From an uncultured Elusimicrobiales bacterium (GTDB taxonomy: Bacteria; Elusimicrobiota; Elusimicrobia; Elusimicrobiales; Elusimicrobiaceae), in assembly GCA_944324675.1 (NCBI GenBank), contig CALUXE010000002.1, positions 1 to 64,000 on the forward strand: DNA of 64,000 bases. The letters are read 5' to 3'. The notes below the pieces were generated by a model. The model did not search any database. It was not told where the DNA came from and saw nothing but the letters and a program-made list of their open reading frames with translations. The translations under genes and the position numbers were made by a program. Shown here piece by piece: positions 53,668-61,578 of this stretch; position 1 is the first letter of the stretch, and each line of letters begins with the position of its first letter.

Positions 53668-53683
53668 ATGAGAGGAATAAAAC

Positions 53684-54469
53684 ATGATAACTATGAAAGA
53701 ACAAGCAGATCAGTTCCGGAAACTTTTACATCACATGAATGCGCCTAAACAAACAACCAATACGGGTATTGCAGTCCCTTATGAAAATTTGGCTAATTCA
53801 TGCAGAGAATTCGCACCCGGCGAGTGTTATACTTTCTTCGGTAGACAAGATACAAATACATTGTCTTGTTGGAAAACAAACTTACTGCTGAAATTATTGA
53901 AAAATGGGGTATCTGTCTGCGTCTTGGAAGGCGGCGATACTTTCCGGCACGATTTTGTAGAACTGGCTTGTTTGCAAGCCAAAATTGATCCGGATATGAT
54001 GATGAGCGGACAGGGAGATGTGGAAGATTTTCAAGCGTTTATGCTTGGCCTTAAAGAAATCGCCCTATTCCCTATGATATGGACGACGGATGAGGGAATT
54101 TCGTCAAACTTGACAGGGCCAATGATTTGTGTAAAAAATATGACATTAGACGAGTGGCGCGAGGATGCGGAGACTTTGTGGACACAAGCCCGTCAGCGTA
54201 ATGTGGTGTTATTTTTATTTGTAACTATGCCACATTATGTGCCGCTTAAATTTGATAGTTTATATCATCCGCATAAGATTATTTTGCCGGAGAATTTATC
54301 TTCCTATGTGGGGATGGTAAAAATGGAGCAAAGCACCGGTTCTCCGTTAGAAAAGCAGCGGATGCAATTGGAAATTACTATTAAACGAACAGAATCTTTT
54401 ACGGTAGCGCATTTAGATTTTGATATTGACCCGCATTCCCGAGAAATTAGTGTGGCTTCACACATATAG
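53684..54469 (+). CDS. DnaB/RecA-fold protein with degenerate P-loop (261 aa)
   Basis: The N-terminal part (TGIAVPYENLANSC, EFAPGECYTFFGRQDTNTLS) matches the DnaB TG-x-x-GF...L...GL-PGEL...GRPSMGKT stretch, but the GKT is replaced by NTLS. GVSVCVLEGGD takes the place of the SLEM strand. The later MSGQGDVEDFQAFMLGL fits DnaB's linker. It is a second pseudo-ATPase of this type next to the first, so the two may form a hetero-oligomer, perhaps worked on by the AAA+ protein. Confidence 0.65.
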   Translation: MITMKEQADQFRKLLHHMNAPKQTTNTGIAVPYENLANSCREFAPGECYTFFGRQDTNTLSCWKTNLLLKLLKNGVSVCVLEGGDTFRHDFVELACLQAKIDPDMMMSGQGDVEDFQAFMLGLKEIALFPMIWTTDEGISSNLTGPMICVKNMTLDEWREDAETLWTQARQRNVVLFLFVTMPHYVPLKFDSLYHPHKIILPENLSSYVGMVKMEQSTGSPLEKQRMQLEITIKRTESFTVAHLDFDIDPHSREISVASHI

Positions 54470-54485
54470 CCATGGGGAGACTATT

Positions 54486-55157
54486 ATGACCAAATATCAA
54501 ATGATCCGCAAATGGAAACGCAGTACAGAAGACGAAGATGTGCAATTAGAGGCCCTTTTTGATGCGTTGTATGCGCTTAAAAAGGTGACAGAGGATGATT
54601 TATTTTTTGAGTTGCACCTTAATTGGCGTAGGGATAGAGGATATATTTATCCCAAGAGGGAAGCCGTGCAGCTCTTTATGCGTTACAAACTTACCTACAA
54701 AGGAGAGTCGTTTTTGGATAAAATGAACTGTTATCATCATAGCCCGATTGATTTGGCTAATCAAATTTATGAACGTATTTCCAAAGCCATTGAACACGAA
54801 GATGAGGGCGTAGCATTTTATACATGTACGGGGGCTCCTGCTGTGATGGGCACGATCGTGTGTATGGGCAAAATGCAGGACGGAGAGTATATAACTAATC
54901 CAACCGACGGCGCGCCGCGCCAATTCGTGGACAAATTGACACCTAATGATATTCTGATGTTTTTAACTAAATACAGCAAATGGCTCAAGGATCCGCTTTT
55001 GATGTTTGGCATATGGCGAACGTATGCCAAAAACGATTATGGGCCTTGGATTATGTGTTTGTGCCACCATTTAGGCACGGGCCGGCGGGAAGATTATTAC
55101 GAATATGCTTTTGATGCCGGGCTAGATGCTATTGACTATATTGGCACTGAATTTTAA
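54486..55157 (+). CDS. Hypothetical protein (223 aa), last gene of the AAA+ operon
   Basis: I do not recognise it. Soluble, aromatic-rich, helical near the C-terminus (LTPNDILMFLTKYSKWLKD, YYEYAFDAGLDAIDYIG), with several Cys and His (NCYHH, MCLCHH) that could bind metal. ATG 54486 has GGGGAG upstream; the longer frame overlaps the previous gene. Context suggests a role together with the AAA+ and DnaB-like proteins. Confidence 0.6.
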   Translation: MTKYQMIRKWKRSTEDEDVQLEALFDALYALKKVTEDDLFFELHLNWRRDRGYIYPKREAVQLFMRYKLTYKGESFLDKMNCYHHSPIDLANQIYERISKAIEHEDEGVAFYTCTGAPAVMGTIVCMGKMQDGEYITNPTDGAPRQFVDKLTPNDILMFLTKYSKWLKDPLLMFGIWRTYAKNDYGPWIMCLCHHLGTGRREDYYEYAFDAGLDAIDYIGTEF

Positions 55158-55162
55158 CTTGA

Positions 55163-55178
55163 CTTCTAGGCCTAGAAG
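55163..55178. promoter_or_regulatory. 16-bp perfect palindrome before the recombinase operon
   Basis: CTTCTAGGCCTAGAAG, directly overlapping a TTGACT box (55159-55164). It could be an operator controlling recombinase synthesis or a recombinase binding site. Confidence 0.6.
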
Positions 55179-55204
55179 AAGCGTGAATGTGTATAGGAGA
55201 GAAT

Positions 55205-55588
55205 ATGCAAAACTATACACATTTATCAGCCCGGGAATTGGAGTTAAAATGGCTAGAAGTAATAGGCCGACCTATTCCACCAATTGGGCGAAGTTTAATT
55301 ATTAAATACCTGTTATGGTATGAACAAGCCAAGCGTGAGAAGATTTCTCCACTTGGCTTTTTTCATGAAGTGGCTCAAGCTGCTAAAAGTATTGATAAAC
55401 GCCCAAAAGCCACCCTTGAGATAGGTTCCAAACTAATCCGTTCCTACCAAGGGCTAAAATATGAAGTAGAAATTGTTGCCAATGGGTATCTATATGAGAA
55501 TACACTCTATAAAAGCCTATCCGGTGTAGCGAGAGCCATAACCGGGAAAAGCTGGAACGGGAATATATTTTTTGGAGTGAAAAAATGA
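55205..55588 (+). CDS. DUF2924-family protein
   Basis: 127 residues from ATG 55205 (AGGAG upstream). N-terminal helical part with LKWLEVIGRPIPPIGRSLIIKYLLWY; C-terminal RSYQGLKYEVEIVANGYLYENTLYKSLSGVARAITG, in which the last helix-turn-helix-like part marks DUF2924. These proteins are nearly always encoded just before a large serine recombinase in integrated elements and may assist or control it. The stop overlaps the recombinase start by four bases. Confidence 0.88.
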   Translation: MQNYTHLSARELELKWLEVIGRPIPPIGRSLIIKYLLWYEQAKREKISPLGFFHEVAQAAKSIDKRPKATLEIGSKLIRSYQGLKYEVEIVANGYLYENTLYKSLSGVARAITGKSWNGNIFFGVKK

Positions 55589-57213
55589 GTGATAAGAAAA
55601 TACGCTGTGCTATCTATACCCGCAAATCAACTGAAGAAGGATTAGAACAAGAGTTTAACAGTTTACAAGCCCAACGGGAAGCGTGCGAGGCCTACATTAA
55701 GAGCCAAAAGCATGAGCATTGGCAATTACTGCCCACCGAATATGATGACGGCGGATATTCTGGTGGGAATATGGAACGTCCGGCCTTAAAACGCCTACTC
55801 ACAGATGTTCAAAACGGACTTATAGATATTATCGTAGTATACAAGATAGACCGCTTAACACGCAGTTTAATGGATTTTAGCAAGATTGTAGAAGTGCTAG
55901 ATAAGCATAATGCCTCGTTCGTATCTATAACACAGCACTTTAATACCACTACCAGTATGGGGAGATTAACGCTTAATATGCTACTCTCATTTGCCCAATT
56001 TGAGCGGGAAGTAACCGGAGAACGTATAAGAGATAAAATCAGTGCAAGTAAAAAGAAAGGAATGTGGATGGGTGGTAAACCGCCATTAGGATATTACCGT
56101 AAAGATAAAAAGATATACCCGGATGAAGAAAAAGCAAAACTTGTTACTAGCATATTCCAAAAGTATGTAGACCTTAAAAGTACCACACTCCTAAAAGAGT
56201 GGTTAAATAAACAGGGGCACAATATATCCGTAGGGAACCTGAACTGTATTTTGCGTAATAAAGCATATATTGGTCTAGTTGGACATAAGGGCACTTGGTA
56301 TCAGGGGGAACACCAAGGAATAATCCCAACAGAACTATTTGAACAGGTAGAAACCGTAATGGCGGATAACCGTATCAACCGTCAACATTATGACCCTAGC
56401 AAAAGCCTTTTATCGGGTAAATTATATGACGATAAAGACAATGCTATGAGCCCGAGCTGGAGTACAGGTTGTAGCGGTAAAACATATCGCTATTATGTAA
56501 GCCAAGCCATTATCCGCAAAGAGCCGGGCAAAGTGGGAAGAGTTGGTAAAGTATCGCTCCCTAAATTAGAGCAATTTATAGATAATTGGTTTAGTGAGTT
56601 TTTGAAAGACAAAACAAAAATATATCCGTATATCCAACAGTTTGGAGTGAGCAAGCAAAAGGAAATTATCAAACGGCGACCATCATATCCAATAACGCGA
56701 GATATAGAAAAAACTTTAATCAAACGCATTAAATTAAATCCCAACAAGATAGAAATTACACTATATCAAGAACAAGTAACTGAACTATTAAATGCCATTT
56801 ATGAAAATCGGGAAATGCACCAACTCAAACCTGAAGAATTAAAAAATGAAAATACTTATACGGAACTGTACCATATCGGTACAATAGCCAACGGAGAAAA
56901 GATAATTGTAGGTCACTTTGTAGAACCAAGAAAAAGACCCAATACTGAACTTATCAAAATCTTAAATCAGGCTTATACATGGCACCAAGACGTAATCAGT
57001 GGTACAGGCACACAGGATATAGCCAAGTGGGATAAAGTATGCGTACAATATGTCCGCAGGATCCTCAATTTGAGCTTTTTGTCTCCTAACATTGTACGTG
57101 CTATCCTAAATGGTACCAAACCCACAGATTGCACACTCAAAAAATTACTCTCCATTCGCACGCCAGATTGGCGGGAACAGGAAGATATAATTAGAAATCA
57201 AATTGGTAAGTAA
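55585..57213 (+). CDS. Large serine recombinase (site-specific integrase)
   Basis: 542 residues. Catalytic resolvase domain 1-150: CAIYTRKST with the nucleophile Ser15, the YDDGGYSGGNMERPALKRLL segment, and YKIDRLTRSLMDF. The recombinase domain follows (GKPPLGYY, LNCILRNKAYIGLVGHKG). A C-terminal helix-turn-helix (LNLSFLSPNIVRAILNG) completes it. It is intact and should be able to integrate or excise the element with DUF2924. It lies about 1.65 kb from tRNA-Asp. Confidence 0.93.
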   Translation: MSDKKIRCAIYTRKSTEEGLEQEFNSLQAQREACEAYIKSQKHEHWQLLPTEYDDGGYSGGNMERPALKRLLTDVQNGLIDIIVVYKIDRLTRSLMDFSKIVEVLDKHNASFVSITQHFNTTTSMGRLTLNMLLSFAQFEREVTGERIRDKISASKKKGMWMGGKPPLGYYRKDKKIYPDEEKAKLVTSIFQKYVDLKSTTLLKEWLNKQGHNISVGNLNCILRNKAYIGLVGHKGTWYQGEHQGIIPTELFEQVETVMADNRINRQHYDPSKSLLSGKLYDDKDNAMSPSWSTGCSGKTYRYYVSQAIIRKEPGKVGRVGKVSLPKLEQFIDNWFSEFLKDKTKIYPYIQQFGVSKQKEIIKRRPSYPITRDIEKTLIKRIKLNPNKIEITLYQEQVTELLNAIYENREMHQLKPEELKNENTYTELYHIGTIANGEKIIVGHFVEPRKRPNTELIKILNQAYTWHQDVISGTGTQDIAKWDKVCVQYVRRILNLSFLSPNIVRAILNGTKPTDCTLKKLLSIRTPDWREQEDIIRNQIGK

Positions 57214-57231
57214 ATACTGATTTGATATACT
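57203..57231 (+). promoter_or_regulatory. Promoter of the TIR-domain gene
   Basis: -35 TTGGTA (57203-57208), 17 bases, -10 TATACT (57226-57231). It overlaps the last codons of the recombinase, so the TIR gene need not depend on recombinase transcription. No island inverted repeat is present here. Confidence 0.65.
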
Positions 57232-57259
57232 AAATGTACGGTTAATAAAGGAGTTCTAT

Positions 57260-57646
57260 ATGGATAAAAAAAGAGTATTTATCAGTTTTGACTATGATAA
57301 CGATGTAGCTATAAAAGAATTATTAGTGGGACAGGCTAAAAATGAAGATTCGCCCTTTTTAATTTCTGATTGGTCAATAAAGGAAGAGTCCGTTACATGG
57401 AAAGCGGAAGCTGCCGAAAGGATTAAACGTTCAGATGTGGTTATTGTATTGTGTGGTGAGAATACAGATTGTGCTAGAGGGGTGGGTATCGAGTTGGAAT
57501 TAACACAACAATTGGATAGACCCTATTTTTTGTTAGCGGGATATTCAGACAAAACTTGTCGTAGACCAATTACTGCCAAATCCACCGATAAAATGTATCG
57601 GTGGACTTGGAATAACTTAAAGTTGTTACTTGAGGGCAAGCGTTGA
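57260..57646 (+). CDS. ThsB-like TIR-domain protein (DUF1863 type)
   Basis: 128 residues, one domain. KRVFISFDYDNDVAIKELLV is the TIR-like start, SPFLISDWSI and RSDVVIVLCGENT follow, and VGIELELTQQL carries candidate catalytic Glu (78 or 80). This is the DUF1863 group that includes ThsB of Thoeris anti-phage systems, enzymes that turn NAD+ into cyclic ADP-ribose-type signals when phage is sensed. A caspase-like gene faces it 33 bases downstream, as expected for a TIR-caspase immune pair. AAGGAG precedes the start. Confidence 0.85.
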   Translation: MDKKRVFISFDYDNDVAIKELLVGQAKNEDSPFLISDWSIKEESVTWKAEAAERIKRSDVVIVLCGENTDCARGVGIELELTQQLDRPYFLLAGYSDKTCRRPITAKSTDKMYRWTWNNLKLLLEGKR

Positions 57647-57678
57647 TAACTTTTGTGGGCAAATAATCAAAGAAGGGA

Positions 57679-58623
57679 CTATATTCGATGGTCTTTAACT
57701 AAGTACCAATAATGTTGTCCTAACGGAGTCAGGCGGCATCCTGTTGAGTTTATAGCTGCATAATACATGTGTTCTTCTTTTACTGGCACCACCAACCCGA
57801 CTTTGACTAGCTTTTGCAATTCTGCAAATATATCTGTATGTTCTTTTTGACATACATTTTTTTCGGTTGGTTCATAAGAAGGATCAAGAGGATAAATGTC
57901 TTTTGGTTGTTTAAAATACGCAATTAGCTTATGTAGTGATTCAATCGCTATGGGGGGAGTTACTTTCCGGATAGTAATAAATTGACTAACATTTGTTTTG
58001 AATACTGGACGTTGTTCCCAAGGGCCTAATGCCTGGTCGACATAGGAATATAAGGACCCAGGGGTAACTCTTCCCAATAAATCTGCCGCACCTCCTCCCA
58101 GTGCTGCGCATAATAAATTAGTGAACACTCCGTGGCCGTTAACTTCCTTAGAAGTTTCGTTAGATCTGCTTGCGGTTAGGATAGTTGTACCAGGACATAT
58201 TGAACTGGCTTCACTGCCGCAGTTATGCATAGTTCCTACATCCCCAGAAAAGCAACAATCAAAAATAATAATTTTATTGGTAACAGGAGAGGTGTTGATG
58301 ATATTTAAAATATCAGACATAGATATCCCTTCATTACCTTGTTCGTAATCTATAGTAACAATATAATTCCCTGAATTGTACATGCTTCCGTGCCCGGCAA
58401 AATATAATAAAGCGACATCCGCTTGATTGGAAAAAAGCTCGCGAATTCCAGTCATTATATTTTTTTTAGTTGCTTGTTCGTTAAACAAACATTTGACAGA
58501 AAAATTAGGGGTTCTGTCTTGGTTAAAAGACAATAACTCGTGAATGGATTGTGCATCGTTTACACAACAATGCAAGGGAGCATTTGGGTATCGGTCAATT
58601 CCTACACATAGAGCTTTTTTCAT
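57679..58623 (-). CDS. Caspase-like (C14) protease with C-terminal winged-helix-like domain
   Basis: 314 residues. Caspase domain 1-225: ALCVGIDRYPNAPLHCCVND start, catalytic His78 in YFAGHGS, catalytic Cys in FDCCFSG (Cys124 by the usual alignment), and TASRSNETSKEV downstream. A linker leads to a C-terminal part (ELQKLVKVGLVVPVKE, CRLTPLGQHYWYL) that looks like a winged-helix sensor. Bacterial caspases act as death effectors in phage defence. With the adjoining TIR gene this fits Thoeris type IV-like immunity, where the TIR signal switches on a caspase. Confidence 0.85.
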   Translation of the reverse strand: MKKALCVGIDRYPNAPLHCCVNDAQSIHELLSFNQDRTPNFSVKCLFNEQATKKNIMTGIRELFSNQADVALLYFAGHGSMYNSGNYIVTIDYEQGNEGISMSDILNIINTSPVTNKIIIFDCCFSGDVGTMHNCGSEASSICPGTTILTASRSNETSKEVNGHGVFTNLLCAALGGGAADLLGRVTPGSLYSYVDQALGPWEQRPVFKTNVSQFITIRKVTPPIAIESLHKLIAYFKQPKDIYPLDPSYEPTEKNVCQKEHTDIFAELQKLVKVGLVVPVKEEHMYYAAINSTGCRLTPLGQHYWYLVKDHRI

Positions 58624-58637
58624 ATCGCTATATCCTC

Positions 58638-58669
58638 TTATTATCTTACAATATTATTATCTTACAATA
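58638..58669. repeat. Perfect 16-bp tandem duplication before the caspase gene
   Basis: TTATTATCTTACAATA occurs twice head to tail, just upstream of the caspase start (58623) and next to its ribosome binding site. It may be an operator pair or slippage product. The rest of 58670-58800 shows no gene. Confidence 0.7.
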
Positions 58670-58801
58670 TCTTGAGGATAAAAGTAGAGATGCGTATGAT
58701 TGCGCCAGGACGACTTCCTACCCAGTTCGGTCAGCATAAAATCCAATAAATTTTTATAAAACCCAAAATAGGCCCAATAATACCATGCTATCGGTTGTTT
58801 A

Positions 58802-58839
58802 TAAAAAAATCCCCGTCGGAGCTAAACTCTAACGGGGAT
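58802..58839 (-). terminator. Terminator of tRNA-Asp
   Basis: Stem ATCCCCGT/ACGGGGAT (58809-58816, 58832-58839); on the minus strand followed by TTTTTTTAT. Confidence 0.8.
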
Positions 58840-58866
58840 ATATGCTGAAAATCAAAAACTAAAATA

Positions 58867-58941
58867 CGGAGTCAACGGGATTCGAACCCGCGGTCTCTGC
58901 CTTGACAGGGCAGCGTGTTAACCAGGCTACACCATGACTCC
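58867..58941 (-). tRNA. tRNA-Asp (anticodon GTC)
   Basis: Full cloverleaf on the minus strand: acceptor GGAGTCA/TGACTCC with discriminator G73, anticodon stem CTGCC/GGCAG, loop with GTC, T-loop TTCGAAT. CCA is not encoded (in contrast to tRNA-His in this window). The accessory island lies on its 3' side. Confidence 0.95.
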
Positions 58942-58985
58942 AAGTGCTTCCGTTACATATATTCTATATTTTTGCACCCCGTGAG

Positions 58986-59918
58986 TCAAGAAAGAGTTGC
59001 CCGCGGGCAGTCTTCCCCTTTCGGGAACTCGCCCCAAAGTATTTGCTCCGGCTCAAGCCGGACTCCCGTTTTGGAGTATACCTCTTTTTGCACTTTTCTT
59101 ATAAGATTGTAAATATCGCTCGCGCTGGCTTTATCGTAATTGATTATAAAGCCGGCGTGTTTTGTCGATACTTGCGCCCCGCCTACGCTGAGGCCTCTAA
59201 GCCCGCAGGAATCTATCAGGCGGCTGGCATAATCGTTTGGCGGTCTTTTGAAGACGCTTCCCGCGGAGGGGTATTCCAAAGGCTGTTTTCGCGCGCGTCT
59301 TTCGAGTATGGATAATCTGCTTTGCTTTAATTCTTCGGCGTTTTTGGCTGTCAGTTCCCAAGCAGCGCTTAGTATTATGCAGCCTTCAATACCCGTTACT
59401 TTGCGGTATGCGTACTTCACTTCGTTTTTGGAAATTTCTTTTATTTCGCCGTCTGGAGTGATTACTCTAAAGGATTTAAGGCAGTCGAAAGTTTCCTGCC
59501 CGAAGGCGCCCGCGTTCATAAAAACCGCTCCCCCGCAGCTGCCGGGTATCCCGCTTAAACACTCTATCCCGCCAAGGCCCTTTTCGGCCGAAAAGCGGGC
59601 AGCCTCGTCAAGCGCGGTGCCTGCCTTTGCGGTAAGCTTGTTGCCGTTTAACGAAAGGCCTGCGTAATTTTTAAGGCAGCAGACAATGCCATCTAATCCC
59701 GAATCGCTTACCAATATGTTTGAGCCGAACCCGACTATGCGGAAGGCAAGGCCGTGTTTTTTTGAGAAGTGTTTCAGATATAAGATTTGATCTTCGTTTT
59801 CCGGCAAAGCCAAAACCTGCGCCGCGCCGCCCGTTTTATAGGTGGTATAATCACGCATAGGAGCGTCGAAAAGCAAAATACTTTTTATTTTTTCGTCTAA
59901 ATTCTCTTTCCAATCCAT
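58986..59918 (-). CDS. murB: UDP-N-acetylenolpyruvoylglucosamine reductase
   Basis: Second step of UDP-MurNAc synthesis; FAD enzyme. YTTYKTGGAAQVL and FGSNILVSDSGLDG bind FAD; GSCGGAVFMNAGAFG follows. The proton-donor Ser is in SAGSVFKRP, and the final active-site Glu is in VRLEPEQILWG. 310 residues, complete. Divergent from the phosphoglucomutase gene. It is the first chromosomal gene after the island. Confidence 0.95.
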   Translation of the reverse strand: MDWKENLDEKIKSILLFDAPMRDYTTYKTGGAAQVLALPENEDQILYLKHFSKKHGLAFRIVGFGSNILVSDSGLDGIVCCLKNYAGLSLNGNKLTAKAGTALDEAARFSAEKGLGGIECLSGIPGSCGGAVFMNAGAFGQETFDCLKSFRVITPDGEIKEISKNEVKYAYRKVTGIEGCIILSAAWELTAKNAEELKQSRLSILERRARKQPLEYPSAGSVFKRPPNDYASRLIDSCGLRGLSVGGAQVSTKHAGFIINYDKASASDIYNLIRKVQKEVYSKTGVRLEPEQILWGEFPKGEDCPRATLS

Positions 59919-59955
59919 TTAATATATTATATAAAAAGATTATGGAGGAGAATTT

Positions 59956-61506
59956 ATGACAGATAAGAACGCCGGCAAACTGCCTACGCAAAGTATAGAT
60001 TTGAAAATATTGGAAACGGAATTTTATAATCCTTCTTCGCGGCCCGCGAAGGTCAAATTCGGCACTTCCGGCCATAGGGGGGTATTGGGGGCGGGTTTTT
60101 GCGCTCTGCACGCTAAAGCGATAGCCCAGGCCGTAGCCAAAATGCATTTGGAGGAAAACATAAAGGGCAAGGTGCTTGTGGGCGGCGATACGAGGCTGAT
60201 GTCAAAGGTTACGGCCGAATTGTGCGCCTGCGTTTTGGCGGGCAACGGGATAGAGGTTTCTTTGCCGTCGATACCGGTGCCGACGCCGGTCTTCTCCTTT
60301 GAGATTTTATCCAAACGAGCCGCGGCTTGCCTTAACGGTACGGCCAGCCATAATCCTCCGCAGGATATGGGGCTTAAATACAATCCTTCCACCGGGGGGC
60401 CGGCGGATTCTTCAATAACGTCAAAAATAGAAAAGTACGCCAATTACTTTATGCAAAACGAAAACGAGATAAAATTTATCTCGCTTGACGAGGCAAAAAA
60501 ACGCGGCCTTGTGTACGAGCCCGATATAATCGGCAATTATGTCAAAGCGTTAGGCGGAAAGATAAATTTCCAAGTGATAAGAAGCGCCGCGCTTAAAGCC
60601 GCTTTGCACCCGATGGGCGGGACGAGCCTCCCGTTTTTTAAAGGTATAAAAGAATATTATAAATTGGACAATGTGGAAATAGTAAGCGAGCTGCAAAACC
60701 CTTCTTTTAACTTCATTCCGCTTGACCACGACGGCAAGACGAGAATGGATCCTTCTTCCAAGTATCCGATGTCGCCGCTGATAGATTTGGCTTTAAGCGG
60801 CAAGTACGATTTTGCGGGAGCGTGCGATCCCGATGCGGACCGCTTCGGCGCGGCGACTTCAAAGGGAGGTTTGCTTTCGCCCAATCACGCGCTTTGCGTT
60901 ATGCTTAATTATTTGGCGGACAATAAAAAGACGTCTAAAACGGTAGCCGTCGGCCGTACCATCGGCACTACTCACCTAATAGATAAAATAGCCGCAGCGA
61001 AAGGTTTGCGCGTTGATGAGGTAAACGTCGGTTTCAAATACTTCGTGCAAGGCCTTTTGAGCGGGGAACTTTTAATGGCCGGCGAGGAAAGCGCAGGTAT
61101 GTCCGCGGCCGATTGGGTGACGGAAAAGGACGGTATGCTGGCAGTGTTCTTGCTTCTTGAAATTATGAGCAATACCGGGCAAGACATAGCGGGCTTGTAT
61201 AAACAGCTTACTGAGCTTTACGGCAATCCCGTATATACGCGCGTCGATATGCCCGTTACGGAGGAAGTCAAAGCGAAACTTAAAGGGTTTAACAAAGAAA
61301 GTTTGGCGGGCCTCAAAGAAGTCGCCGGCGAAAAGGTTTTAAACGTGCGGGATACCGACGGCGTTAAAGTGTATTTGGAAGGCAGTTGGTTTCTTGTCAG
61401 GCCTTCCGGCACCGAAGCGATAGTAAAATTCTATGCCGAAACTTTCAAAGGCGAGGAGCATTTGCGCAAGATACTTGAAGAGGGGCGAAAGGTGTTTGGC
61501 TTATAA
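59956..61506 (+). CDS. pgm: Phosphoglucomutase (alpha-D-phosphohexomutase)
   Basis: 516 residues. Signature loops: KFGTSGHRGVLG start, phosphoserine loop GTASHNPPQDMGLKYNPSTG, metal loop CDPDADRFG, sugar loop GEESAGMS, and phosphate loop RPSGTEAIVKFYAE. The size and the TASHNPP form match the bacterial PgmA (glucose) branch rather than the GlmM found earlier in the window. It interconverts glucose 1- and 6-phosphate for glycogen and nucleotide sugars. GGAGGAG precedes the start. Confidence 0.93.
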   Translation: MTDKNAGKLPTQSIDLKILETEFYNPSSRPAKVKFGTSGHRGVLGAGFCALHAKAIAQAVAKMHLEENIKGKVLVGGDTRLMSKVTAELCACVLAGNGIEVSLPSIPVPTPVFSFEILSKRAAACLNGTASHNPPQDMGLKYNPSTGGPADSSITSKIEKYANYFMQNENEIKFISLDEAKKRGLVYEPDIIGNYVKALGGKINFQVIRSAALKAALHPMGGTSLPFFKGIKEYYKLDNVEIVSELQNPSFNFIPLDHDGKTRMDPSSKYPMSPLIDLALSGKYDFAGACDPDADRFGAATSKGGLLSPNHALCVMLNYLADNKKTSKTVAVGRTIGTTHLIDKIAAAKGLRVDEVNVGFKYFVQGLLSGELLMAGEESAGMSAADWVTEKDGMLAVFLLLEIMSNTGQDIAGLYKQLTELYGNPVYTRVDMPVTEEVKAKLKGFNKESLAGLKEVAGEKVLNVRDTDGVKVYLEGSWFLVRPSGTEAIVKFYAETFKGEEHLRKILEEGRKVFGL

Positions 61507-61527
61507 GCTCGTTTTGATAACGCGAAA

Positions 61528-61560
61528 ATAAAAGCCCGACTAAAAAGCCGGGCTTTTTCA
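61528..61560 (+). terminator. Terminator after pgm
   Basis: Stem AAAGCCCG/CGGGCTTT (61531-61538, 61549-61556) followed by TT; A-rich on the other side, convergent genes. Confidence 0.8.
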
Positions 61561-61578
61561 TATTTGCAAGCGTTTGGC

